Origin: Erythroxylum novogranatense
Taxonomy: Eukaryota; Streptophyta; Magnoliopsida; Malpighiales; Erythroxylaceae
Assembly: GCA_029891385.1 (NCBI GenBank)
Contig: CM057228.1
Location: 63,370,523 to 63,434,522, forward strand
Length of the DNA: 64,000 bases
Direction of reading: 5' to 3'
The notes beneath the pieces are model-generated. The model did no database searches. It was not told the DNA's origin and was given only the letters and a program-made list of their open reading frames with translations. The translations under genes and the position numbers were made by a program. Shown here one piece after another: positions 46,532-57,749 of the stretch; the first letter of the stretch is position 1, and each line of letters begins with the position of its first letter.

Positions 46532-48652
46532 CTGTAAGTGGTAAGTCGACTTGTACCATGTGTAAGTCGACTTATGCTTGATCGGTACTAATAAGTATCC
46601 TTGTTCATCAGTGTAAGTCGAATTATGGATGTCCAGTACCGTTAGATTGTTAGAGTAGTGCCCTAAAAGCAATCCCCTTTAGCGCGTTTTGTTCATAATC
46701 TTGTACAGACTTTATGAATAAATAAAGCAAGGCATATTTCATTTATTTGATATTCATTTTGTTATGAATTGATGTTGATCTTTAATCAAATTAATGAAGT
46801 CCATGATATATGACATAGCATGAAGGAAATTATGATGCGATCATACTACTGAGATTCCTATCATGTGCAATTATGTCAGTATCTAAATTATCCCTAGTCA
46901 TAGGATTAACGAGACTGGACATTGTTAATCCGGATAGACTAGCACATGTCATATTCCTTGATTGGATCAAGCAGTGGATCTCAGAAACTATAAATATTGA
47001 GATATTTAGATTTGACATGTGGATGCTTACTAGTGGTAGTAAGTACATTGGATGACCTGCCATGAGATCATCACATGGGTATTCTATTATAATGTCGGTG
47101 ATAATCTCATCATAAGAATGGTGCAAGTATCCTTAGACTTGAGGTACTCGAGGATATCTTGAATCTTGATTACGTGCTTTGACTCCATTCCTTGTTGCCT
47201 TCAGAGGTCGCTCATAGGGTAGTGCTTGGAGTGCGGTTTGAGGTATTGAAGGTAATTGAGTAGCCAATAAAGGATTCACCACTTCGGAATAGCGAAGAGA
47301 TACCCGTAGCCTCTTGTGCGGATCATTACTTGGAAATCTCTGGTATGTTGGGTGATTATGTCATGAAGACTGTCTTCGTGGACATTCACGATAATGAGTC
47401 GGACGAGACCGATATCACTTGGGCTAGATAAAGTCTAGTGAGAGTTGACACATGGACCATACTCATAACCAAGTGGGGTATAGGATGGTGAAAGGATGAA
47501 TTGCACGGTAATTGTCTATGGAAAGGTTCGTGATCTGGTTCCTGATGAGCTCAGGTTCATTAGTGAAACCAATTACTTTCCGGTCAATTGGGGGTCATGA
47601 TGTGTTGCTAGACGCCGCTCATGACTTGCTTAGATTAAGTGTTAATCTAAGTGGCCAACATAACCGGGAACCTAATGAGTCCTGCGATAAGAGTGGCTCG
47701 GACATCTGTAAAATAGTTTTGGATAGTGTTCCAATATCCGGAGAGCAATAGGATTAAATGGATTAGATGAGATTGAGATATGTCCGATGTGATCGCGACA
47801 TCGACATTCTTTGAAAAGGGTCTCCGCCGATTTTTTGATGCGGAGCCCGCCAGGCTGGTAAGACCGACCCCAGTGTGACTGGACCACTTCAGCAACCCTA
47901 TATATCAATTAATTAATAAGATTAATTAATTAATATATGTGGACATGTGTCATTAGCCTAAAGAAGTAATAAGTTTGACTTTGTCAAACTTATAACACTT
48001 TTTAAGGAATTACTAAGGCACCAACGTGCCCCTCTCCTAGCCTAGCTTTCTATCATGTTTTAATTAGTTAAAAAAATCAATTAGAAAGCTTAAGTAGGTG
48101 AGGCTCGTCGGTTTTGGCAAGAGATAAGGAAAGGATGAGAGTTGAAAAGTCAAATATCATAAATAATGAGATTATTTAATGGTTTTTGACTACCCCACGT
48201 GGACTCCTCTTTAGCCAAGCTTTAGTTGGCTTTTTAAGTTGTTAAGAGACACTAGAGACATGTCTTAAGAGTTAAGAAAAGCATGGAGGAGTCGTGAATC
48301 ATGGTGATGGCGAAACTCTCATGGTTGAGATTTAGAAAATTTTGATTTTCTAAAGCTTTTCTTCATCTCTTCTCATTTCCAAGGTGCTTCAACAAGGTGT
48401 AATCCTAAGCTCTCCTAGAATAAGGTAAGATCTAGCAGTCTTTAATTATTCTAGCTATTCCCGGGTCAAAGGGTTTGTCCCGGTTAGGTTTTCGACCTCT
48501 GCGTGGATCTGTTAGAGGCGGTCTCCTTTAGTCGTTATGGTTTGACTATTTATACTTACACATGGATCCTGGCTTTCGGGAACTTCCCGGAACAAAAAAG
48601 TTTTGTTTTCCGCACTGTGTCCATGTGATGGACACCCCGGGATTTTCCTACA
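46532..48652 (+). repeat. Copia-2 5' LTR
   Basis: It begins TGTAAGTGGTAAGTCGACTT and ends GGGATTTTCCTACA. The stretch from TGTTAGAGTAG (46648) on corresponds to the whole Copia-1 LTR. Compared with the 3' LTR it shows many one-base losses at CAG, CTG and CCGG (about 47140-47420). Confidence 0.93.
47898..47906 (+). promoter_or_regulatory. Probable TATA box of Copia-2 LTR
   Basis: CTATATATC, repeated at 55467 in the other LTR, followed by an ATTAATTAATAAG/ATTAATTAATTAAT inverted repeat. Copia-1 has TTTATATATATATA at the matching place. This would put the U3/R border about 1.4 kb into the LTR. Confidence 0.5.
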
Positions 48653-48666
48653 GTGGTATCAAAGCC
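48653..48666 (+). other. Copia-2 primer binding site
   Basis: GTGGTATCAAAGCC right after the LTR. It is complementary to initiator Met tRNA with one difference (AAAGCC for AGAGCC). Confidence 0.9.
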
Positions 48667-49782
48667 GCTTGTGTTGTATAAACAGTCGAAATGATAACTA
48701 GGTCGGAGTTCCTTTGTGAATTGAGCTGTGCAGCATGCTGCCTATGTATATTTCGAATTCTGTCCAGAATTAGAGTTTTCGAAATTTTCTTGCATAGACC
48801 TGCTCATAAGATGTTTCTGAATGTGTCTATAAAAGGAAAAAATTTATCGATGTCGTTTGATATGTTTTTGCTATTTAATTCCCTCAAGTTTCGGATGTTG
48901 TCTTGTTGAACGTTTCTGAAACAGGTATGCTTGTAAATTCGAGAATAAATTCTAGAAAATTTTTTTTTCGGATTGGTTTTCACAGAAACGTCCCTAAGAT
49001 GTTTTTGAATGTCTCTGTGGATGGAAAAATGTTTTCAAGGTGATTTACTATTTATTTCCGAATTTATTGTATGCTGCTGGGAATGTCTGTGTTGAAAAAC
49101 ACAGATTCTGTTTCGGCTAGATTGCTGAGGTTTGATGAGTTTTGGTTGGAAATAAATCCTACAAAAATTCATGGAGCATGTTGTGAACATATAATAACAT
49201 CTGTAATTTTCTCAGCATTTATTGAAATTGTTTCAATGATTATTTCGAGAAAAAGGCAGAGCTTGGCAGTTTTGAGAAAGTTGCTGGGGCTGTTTTGTTT
49301 GAAATGATTGGTTGTGTATTTCTGAATTCCAATGCCTTGAATCATTTTTAATGTGATTAAAAATGTGTTATATTGATCTGGTATGCATTCCAAAATGAGA
49401 TTCTTGAAATTTGGTTTCCAATAATTTTTGGATGTCGAATAGGTCACTTTAGCGTCTCGTTAGATTATTCCGTTATCTTGGTTATTTTGGCCGTCGCAAT
49501 TTTTGTGACAAGTGCCGGAGTAATCTTGATAAAATGTAGCCTACCTAGAGATACTTAGCATGATAATTTGATATTCTTAAAATTATGTGGAAATCTAGTG
49601 ATTAATAGTGATTAATCGGTTTCAAGTTTTTCCTATATAGTTTGACTATATGGCATGCATGATTTGATGAAAATGTTTCATTAGCACATTAATATAAAGG
49701 TTTATATACTTGTTATATTGGTGTTGTGAATTGGGAATGCTTGGATTGAGAATTAGCCGACTAGATAGCAATTTTCCTTGTG

Positions 49783-49912
49783 TAAGGCGACTTGTTCGGT
49801 TGGATAAGGCGACTTACATGTCTGAGAAGTCGTATAAGGCGACTTGTATATTGATCTGGCGACTTGTACATCTTAACAACATAAGTCGACTTGCATTGGA
49901 TAAGTCGACTTA
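49783..49912 (+). repeat. Array of TAAG(G/T)CGACTT(A/G) palindromes in Copia-2 leader
   Basis: Six copies at 49783, 49805, 49835, 49856 (TCTGGCGACTTG variant), 49882 and 49901. The last is the perfect palindrome TAAGTCGACTTA. The same word recurs four times in the first 95 bases of the 3' LTR (54105, 54126, 54155, 54177). Confidence 0.88.
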
Positions 49913-50111
49913 TATCATGCCTTAGCGGGATGATGGATGATTTTCGGTATAAATTCAATGTGATTGATGCAATGCCTAAATTACTCCATATAGTCATGGT
50001 GACTATAATCCCATAGCTTGGATGAGACCTGAATTGGAAATCCTCCTCGTAATATGAAAACTAACGCCTTCCATTAATATGGTAAGAACCGAGTTCTTCT
50101 AGGTTGAGTTG

Positions 50112-50495
50112 TTGAGCTAACCTCAAGCTCACTCTATACGAATATGTTGAACCATGAAAATAAGATTTTCGGATTAATGGGTCGGTTTTCCTAGAAGCGT
50201 TGATTTGTTGAGCTAACCTCAAGGTCAACGTGGACTGAGGCGAAGTTGGGTAGTGTACATCAGATGTACGCGCATCAAGTGTTGATAACCCAATATTTGT
50301 GCACACATCAACCGTTGATAGCACTGATCGATAGTTGTGTCTAAGGTGTAATTGGTATGTCTGATACCTCCCGAGATATAAGGTGGCTTGTTGAGCTAAC
50401 CTCAAGGTCATTCTTAATGTTGGTTATCGATGATGCAATTGGTATGACTGATACCTACCGATTGACCTAAAAAGTGGCTTGTTGGGCAAACCCAA
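50112..50495 (+). repeat. Four hairpins in Copia-2 leader with compensated stems
   Basis: TTGAG-CTAAC-CTCAA at 50112, 50208 and 50391, and TTGGG-CAAA-CCCAA at 50482. Each sits in a CTTGTTG...AAGGTCA or AAGCTCA context. Confidence 0.85.
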
Positions 50496-50680
50496 GGTCA
50501 TTCTTAGCAATGTCGGATATCGACCCACTAGGACATTTTGTCACCTTGTTTCTTGGATTCATAATGAGGGTTATGGATTCTATGAAACTAGTGGGAGCTA
50601 TATGTATGTCATTCAAGTCCTTATGATCATACATTTAAGTCTATTCTAACAGTCTTTCTCTCTCTCTATGGTTAGGTTGT

Positions 50681-51013
50681 TTGAAGATGTCTTCCAGTGT
50701 GAACTTGCGCTCACTAATGGACTCGAACAAATTATCTGGACTTAATTTTCTTGATTGGCTGAGAAATCTGAGAAATGTTCTCAGATCTGACGAACTGGGT
50801 TATGTGCTTGATCTTCCACTTCCTGATACACTTGCTGTTGATGTTTCTGATAGCGATCAGAAAGTAGGAAGAACAGCCAAAAGAAAACCAAAGGTACTGC
50901 CCCAAAAAGGAACCTGCTTCCATTGTGGCAAGACTGGCCACTGGAGACGAAACTGTAAAGTCTATCTGGAGTTCCTGAAGCAAAAGAAGGCATCAGATGC
51001 CTCGACTTCTTGA
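50681..51013 (+). pseudogene. Copia-2 gag, internally deleted
   Basis: A 110-codon frame starting MKMSSSVNLRSLMDSNKLSG. After about 60 residues (DVSDSDQK) it jumps to KRKPKVLPQKGTCFHCGKTG. The CCHC zinc knuckle is intact (CFHCGKTGHWRRNC). The middle of gag, with the MANCIMLASMSPEL region still seen in Copia-1, is missing in frame. The zinc knuckle binds element RNA, so what remains is an RNA-binding end fused to the gag N-terminus. Such a short gag is unlikely to form particles. Confidence 0.88.
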
Positions 51014-52060
51014 TATGTTTTCATTGAGGTTATCATTTTTCGATCACAACATATGGGTATTAGATACGGTTGTGGCTCACACATATGTAATGATATGCAG
51101 GGCCTCGAGGACGATGAGGCAACTCATTAAGGAGATATGGACCTCGTGTTGGAAATGGAGCAAAGTTCTTTGCATTAGCCTTAGGGACTTATGTTTGACA
51201 CTCCCCAGTGGACTTGTATTCAATTTGGATGATTGTTATTTTGTACCGGTTTTAACAAAGAACATATTATACATTTCTTGTTTAAATAGATTTGGTTTCC
51301 ATGTAACTTTTGGGAGCAATGGTTGTTCTATTAGTTTAAATGGAATGCTCTATGGTATCTGGTACATTATGCAATGGAATTTACATATTAGATATGTCAC
51401 ATCAATTTTGAATATCAATGACAAGAAAAGACATAAAAGAGATAATTTAAAATCAACTTACTTATGGCATTGTCGCCTTGGCCATATAAATGAGAGACGC
51501 ATCGCTAAGCTCCATAAGAGTGGATGTTTAGGGTCATTTAATTATGAATCATATGACACATGTGAATCTTGTTTGTTAGGCAAGATGACTAAGTTACCTT
51601 TTAAAGGAAAGGGTGAACGAGCGACTGGATTATTAGACCTAATACATTCAGATGTATGTGGTCCGATGTCCATCCATGCCAGAAGTGGTGATCGTTACTT
51701 CATTACCTTTATCGATGATTATTCTCGATATGGGTATTTGTATATGATGAGATACAAATCTGAAGCGTTTGAAAAGTTCAAAAAATTCAGAAATGAAGTA
51801 GAAAAACAACTTGGGAAAAGTATTAAGACATTACGATCTGATCGTGGTGGCGAATACTTAGACCAAGAGTTTTTGGATTATCTCAGAGATAATGGGATTT
51901 TATCTCAGTGGACTCCACCTTACACACCACAGCACAATGGTATGGCAGAAAGGAGAAATCGAACCTTGCTGGACATGGTTCGATCTATGATGAGCTTTGC
52001 ACAGTTACCAAAATCTTTTTGGGGTATCTTTCGAGACAATTTGTTTACTTGTTAAGCGAG
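51014..52060 (+). pseudogene. Copia-2 protease and integrase
   Basis: IWVLDT is the protease start. One base is missing after DT, and GCGSHICNDMQGLE appears in the next frame. From about 51200 an open frame gives LTKNILYISCLNRFGFHVTF, the GAG-pre-integrase HCRLGHINERRIAKLHKSGC and CESCLLGK (HHCC zinc site). The integrase core keeps all three catalytic residues: D in HSDVCGPM, D in FIDDYSRYGYLYMM and E in HNGMAERRNRTLLDM. The frame ends at 52055. The rest of the integrase (VWGCPAYVKR near 52137) is out of frame and full of stops down to 52550. Confidence 0.92.
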
Positions 52061-52559
52061 TTCCATCAAAGGCGATTGATGTTACTCCATATGAGATGTG
52101 AACTAACAAGAAACCTTATCTTTCTTATTTGAAAGTTTGGGGTTGTCCTGCTTATGTGAAGCGGACAAAGTCAGATAAGCTTGAAGCAAAGTCGGCGACA
52201 GTGTACATTAGTAGGATATCCTAAAGAAACAAGAGGATATCAATTCTACCTTCTTTGAGGAACAAAAGGTGTTTGTTTCAAGGCATCTGTCTTCTTAGAA
52301 AGAGTTTCTTTTACAAGAAGGCGGTGGGAGCAAAATTGAGCTTGAAGAAGTTCAAGATGCTCGGACGACGCAGATCAATTGCTGAACTGGCTGTAACTCA
52401 TACGAGATGAGGTAATGATTCAACCTTCTACTACACGTAATTGTGAGGTCAAGTAGGATCGCTCTGTTCCCCAGAGATATGGATTTCGTGAGTGAACATA
52501 ATGACGTATTGCTCATAGAGGATGATGAGCCTACTATCTATGAAGAGGTTACGAAGAGT

Positions 52560-53400
52560 TGAGTCGAAAAATGGCTTCGTGCCATGAAATCGAAATGGAT
52601 TCCATGTACGAAAACCAAGTATGGACTTTGGTTGATGCACCCGAAGGAATCAAACCCATAGGGTGCAAATGGGTTTTCAAGAAGAAAACCGACAGGATGG
52701 TAATGTGATTACCTATAAAGCAAGGCTTGTGGCTAAAGGCTTTCGTCAAAGACAAGGAGTTGACTATGACGAGACCTTGATCGAGTAGCAATGCTTAAAT
52801 CCATCAGGATACTCCTAGCCATTGCCGCTCATTATGATTATGAGATATGGCAAATGGATGTGAAGACAACTTTCCTGAATGGAAATCTGACCGAGGATGT
52901 GTATATGACACAACCTGAGGGCTTCATCTCCTATGATGGCGAAAAGGTATGCAAGCTTCAGAAATCCATTTATGGATTAAAGCAAGCATCCAGGAGTTGG
53001 AATATCCGTTTTGATGAGACAATCAAAGAGTTTGGTTTCTCACAAAATCCGGATGAACATTGTGTGTATAAGAAGGTTAATGGAACTGCAATCGTATTCC
53101 TTGTGTTATATGTAGATGACATATTGTTACTAGGAAACGATGTCTCAATGCTGCAATCAGTAAAAATTTGGTTGTCCAAACAATTTGCCATGAAAGACCT
53201 TGGAGAAGCAACTTATATCCTTGGGATAAAGATTTATAGAGATAGATCGAAGAGGTTGCTTGGTCTTTCACAGTCAACGTACATAGACAAGATGCTAAAG
53301 AGGTTTAGCATGGAGCAATCCAAGAGAGGGTATCTTCCATGTCTCATGGGATATCGCTCTCGAAGTCTATAATCCTAAGACAGAGGATGAGAGGATGAGC
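52560..53400 (+). pseudogene. Copia-2 reverse transcriptase
   Basis: It begins near 52560 with EIEMDSMYENQVWTL, GIKPIGCKWVFKKKT, is shifted twice (about 52690 and 52780), then is open from 52791 for 193 codons: MLKSIRILLAIAAHYDYEIW, QMDVKTTFLNG, KSIYGLKQASRSWN, LVLYVDDILLLGND and DLGEATYILGIKI. The YVDD site is intact. After KRGYLPC the frame is lost again. Confidence 0.93.
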
Positions 53401-54080
53401 ATGAATATGATCCGTATGCATCTGCGATAGGATCTATCATATACATAATGCTATGTACGAGACCCGATGTATCATATGCTCTAAGTGTTACGAGCGGATA
53501 CCAATCGGATCCGGTGAGGGTCATTGGATGGTATCAAGAATATCCTAAAGTACTTGCGAAGAACTAAGGATGTTTTCTTGATATATGGAGATGGTAATCT
53601 CCAAGTGAGTGGGCATACAGATGCCAGTTTTCAATCTGATAAGGACGACTCCAGGTCCCAATCAGGTTATGTTTTCACGCTGAATGGAGGAGTAGTCAGT
53701 TGGAAGAGTTCCAAGCAAGAGACGACTGCTGATTCAACGACCGAGGCAGAGTACATTGCAACATCGGATGCAGCAAAGGAAGCGGTTTGGATCGAAGTTC
53801 ATTCTTGAACTTGGTGTAGTTCCCATTTGTGATGGGCCCATCTGATTGTATTGTGACAACAATGGAGCTATTTGCGAGCAAAAGAACCAAGGTCACATCA
53901 ACGATCCAAACACGTACTCACCGATACCATCGATTCGGGAGATCATTGCAGGTGATGTCACGATAGAGAGAATTCCACAGAAGCGAATATTGCGATCCGT
54001 TGACAAAGCCATTGTCGCAGAAGAATTTTGATTCTCATGTACTCGCTTATGGTATTAGATACCAAGGCGATTGGCTTTAG
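53401..54080 (+). pseudogene. Copia-2 RNase H
   Basis: The best stretch is 53524-53808: ILKYLRRTKDVFLIYGDG, HTDASFQSD (catalytic D), SGYVFTLNGGVVSWKSSKQE and TEAEYIATSDAAKEAVW (catalytic E). The flanks carry many small losses. The third acidic block (YCDNNGAI, 53850) and the HLIREI region (about 53930) are shifted. It ends RYQGDWL with TAG at 54078, the stop the family should have. Confidence 0.9.
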
Positions 54081-54095
54081 GTCAAGTGGGAGATT
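54081..54095 (+). other. Copia-2 polypurine tract
   Basis: GTCAAGTGGGAGATT immediately before the 3' LTR, overlapping the pol stop by one base. Confidence 0.85.
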
Positions 54096-56226
54096 TGTAA
54101 GTGGTAAGTCGACTTGTACCATGTGTAAGTCGACTTATGCTTGATCGGTACTAATAAGTCGCCTTGTTCATCAGTGTAAGTCGACTTATGGATGTCCAGT
54201 ACCGTTAGATTGTTAGAGTAGTGCCCTAAAGGCAATCCCCTTTAGCGCGTTTTGTTCATAGTCTTGTACAGACTTTATGAATAAATAAAGCAAGGCATAT
54301 TTCATTTATTTGATATTCATTTTGTTATGAATTGATGTTGATCTTTAATCAAATTAATGAAGTCCATGATATATGACATAGCATGAAGGAAATTATGATG
54401 TGATCATACTACTGAGATTCCTATCATGTGCAATTATGTCAGTATCTAAATTATCCCTAGTCATAGGATTAACGAGACTGGACATTGTTAATCTGGATAG
54501 ACTAGCACATGTCATATTCCTTGATTGGATCAAGCAGTGGATCTCAAAAACTGTAAATATTGAGATATTTAGATTTGACATGTGGATGCTTACTAGTGGT
54601 AGTAAGTACATTGGATGACCTGCCATGAGATCATCACATGGGTATTCTATTATAATGTCAGTGATAATCTCATCATAGCAATGGTGCAAGTATCCTTAGA
54701 CTTGAGGTACTCAAGGATATCTTGGATACTGATTCTGTGCTTTGACTCCATTCCTTGTTGCCTTCCAGAGGTCGCTCATAAGGTGGTGCTTGGGTACAGT
54801 TTGAGGTATTCGAAGGTAATTGAGTAGCCAATAAAGGATTCACCATTTCTGGAATAGCAGAAGAGATACCCATGGCCTCTTGTCTGGATCATTACTTGGA
54901 AATCTCTGGCGCTGGAGTGATTATGTCATGAAGACTGTCTTCATGGACATTCACAGTAATGAGTCCGGACGAGACCCGATATCACTTGGGCTAGATAAAG
55001 TCTAGTGAGAGTTGACACATGGACCATACTCATATCCAAGTGGGGTATAGGATGGTGAAAGGACGAATTGCACGGTAATTATCTATGGAAAGGTTCGTGA
55101 TCTGGTTCCTGATGAGCTCGGGTTCATTAGTGAAACCAATTACTTTCCGGTCAATTGGGGGTCATGATGTGTTGCTAGACGCCGCTCATGACTTGCTTAA
55201 ATTAAGTGTTAATCTAAGTGGCCAACACAACCGGGAACCTAATGGGTCACACGCATAAGAGTGGCTCGGACATCTGTAAAATAGTTTTGGATAGTGTTCC
55301 AATATCTGGAGAGCAATAGGATTAAATGGATCCCGATGAGATTGGGATATGTCCCGATGTGATCGCGACATCGACATTGCTGAAAAGGGTCTCCGCCGAT
55401 TTTTGAGATCGGAGCCCGCCAGATAGTATAGGGCCAGACCCAGTGTGTTGGACCACTTCAGCAACCCTATATATCAATTAATTAATAAGATTAATTAATT
55501 AATATATGTGGACATGTGTCATTAGCCTAAAGAAGTTAATAAGTTTGACTTTGTCAAACTTATCACACTTTTTAAGGAATTACTAAGGCACCAACGTGCC
55601 CCTCTCCTAGCCTAGCTTTCTATCATGTTTTAATTAGTTAAAAAAATCAATTAGAAAGCTTAAGTAGGTGAGGCTCGTCGGTTTTGGCAAGAGATAAGGA
55701 AAGGATGAGAGTTGAAAAGTCAAATATCATAAATAATGAGATTATTTAATGGTTTTTGACTACCCCACGTGGACTCCTCTTTAGCTAAGCTTTAGTTGGC
55801 TTTTTAAGTTGTTAAGAGACACTAGAGACATGTCTTAAGAGTTAAGAAAAAGCATGGAGGAGTCGTGAATCATGGTGATGGCCGAAACTCTCATGGTTGA
55901 GATTTAGAAAAATTTGATTTTTCTAAAGCTTTTCTTCATCTCTTCTCATTTCCAAGGTGCTTCAACAAGGTGTAATCCTAAGCTCTCCTAGAATAAGGTA
56001 AGATCTAGCAGTCTTTAATTATTCTAGCTATTCCTGGGTCAAAGGGTTTGTCCCGGTTAGGTTTCCGACCTCTGCGTGGATACCGTTAGAGACGGTCTCC
56101 TTTGGTCGTTATGGTTTGACTATTTATACTTACACATGGATCCTGGCTTTCGGGAACTTCCCGGAACAAAAAAGTTTTGTTTTCCGCACTGTGTCCATGT
56201 GATGGACACCCCGGGATTTTCCTACA
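54096..56226 (+). repeat. Copia-2 3' LTR
   Basis: TGTAAGTGG...TTCCTACA. It keeps CAG, CTG and CCGG words that are damaged in the 5' LTR and so is probably the more faithful copy. It includes a TATA-like word at 55467 and is followed by the TAAAC duplication. Confidence 0.93.
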
Positions 56227-56231
56227 TAAAC

Positions 56232-57749
56232 AAAGTGTGGGGACAAGCTTCTTACCTTCAAATTCGTTGAACTGACCAACCATATACAACCCTTCTTCTT
56301 TAACTTCTCAAGGAACTTATTTACAGTGTTTGATGCCACCAATAATTATTTCACTCTCTTCACTTCATATAGTTGCACTTTATGTTTATGAATTTTGTTC
56401 CTATAGCCTTTTATCCTTCATAATTGATAACTTTAACAGTGCAAATTACTGTTACATTTTAGGTTGTTATTCCTACGGGTTCAAAAGATCCATCAGCTGT
56501 GGTGTCATTTGCAGTGGAGCAATATCTAGAGATAATTATCTAGCTTTAAATTTCTGAAGTTGTTTGCATATTATCTATTTTCTGGATGCTTTTATATGCC
56601 TCATCTATCTCTACGACCCCTATCCTTGTATTTATTTGCCCAGAAAAGGAATGCTACTAAGAATTGGGTCTTACCATAGATTTCATCATCAACTTCCTAT
56701 ACTTACCAATTTAAATAATTTAGATTTAATGAACTGAACATGAACACAGTTAAAGACCTTCTCTATTCTCTGTTAATATATTAAGTGTATTTATCTTAAT
56801 ACAATTATTCTTAAAATCAATTGAGTATGTGATATTATATAAGAATATTTGTATTTGTAGGTAAGAGCAATCCTTGATATTGTGTTTGCATAAGAATATT
56901 TGTATCCTTGAGCTAAGCAATCGCATAGTCTATATGGCCTCAACCATATAGATGACTTCATAATCCTTCTTCTTCAACTTCTCAAGGAACTTATCTAATT
57001 GTGCAAATTACAGAAGTTAAGAAATTATAGAAGTTAGAAATTATAGAAGTTATAAAAAATGTGGAACTTGGAGGAATAATTACAAAAGTTAAGAAAAATG
57101 TGGAAGTTTTTTGACCCTTCTAAAACTTGGAGGAATAATTTACAGAACTTATAAAAGATTTGTCAACTTAATGTAATCATTTGTTGCAGGAACTAAGATT
57201 AGACCAACGGATTTCTGATTCATTAGAAAACATAATGGTATTAAAATCTGCCACGGTAATTCAAGGTGAACTAATGCTATTTCTTATTGGCAATAGATGT
57301 AGCTTCTTGTGTATGGTCATTTGTTCAGAACATAAACAAAAGTAACCTAAATTGTCCACATGTTCAACCTATTACCAATCCTAACTATCATTTCAGAGCC
57401 ATATGTTCAACCTATTACCAATCCTAATTTGAATAAAATGCTATATAACATCCCTCTATTTTAATTTATGTTAAGCTTCAAGAAGAATCATGCATTACCT
57501 TAATTGTGCAGATGCTTTTATCATTGGAATAATTTCTGTTCAGCCATTATATCATCAAATTGTGCAGATGCTTTTATTCTTGGAATAATTGTGCAGATGA
57601 TTTTATCCTTTGTTACATTATATCATCAAAATTTGCTTCCATATCACTATTATCATCATCACTAAAACTTTTCTATGGTGTGTATGAAACATTTGTATAT
57701 GGATTCTTTTAAAGTAGAAGTATCAGGTGGAAGAGTGGGGAAAAAAGAT
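56232..57749. other. No recognisable gene; short local duplications
   Basis: Pieces of 20-40 bp are repeated nearby: TAAGAATATTTGTAT (56841, 56890), GGAACTTGGAGGAATAATT-type units (57060-57140), TGTTCAACCTATTACCAATC (57360, 57405) and TTGTGCAGATGCTTTTAT (57506, 57560). It may include decayed LINE or CACTA intron sequence. Confidence 0.5.

Larger units (their letters stand above)
48667..50680 (+). other. Copia-2 untranslated leader
   Basis: About 2 kb with no credible coding frame. The first 0.9 kb matches the Copia-1 leader. It then holds a palindrome array (49783-49912) and four hairpins with GTTGAG/GTTGGG arms (50112-50495) before gag. Confidence 0.8.
46532..56226 (+). mobile_element. Copia-2, Ty1/copia retrotransposon, 9.7 kb, structurally complete
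   Basis: LTRs 46532-48652 and 54096-56226 (2.12 and 2.13 kb) flank a primer site, leader, gag, protease, integrase, RT, RNase H and a polypurine tract. A perfect 5-bp duplication TAAAC (46527-46531, 56227-56231) marks the insertion. It is the same family as Copia-1 but has about 115 extra bases at the start of each LTR. The gag is internally deleted and pol is broken at many points, so it cannot move alone. The RT and integrase blocks are nonetheless clear. Confidence 0.95.
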
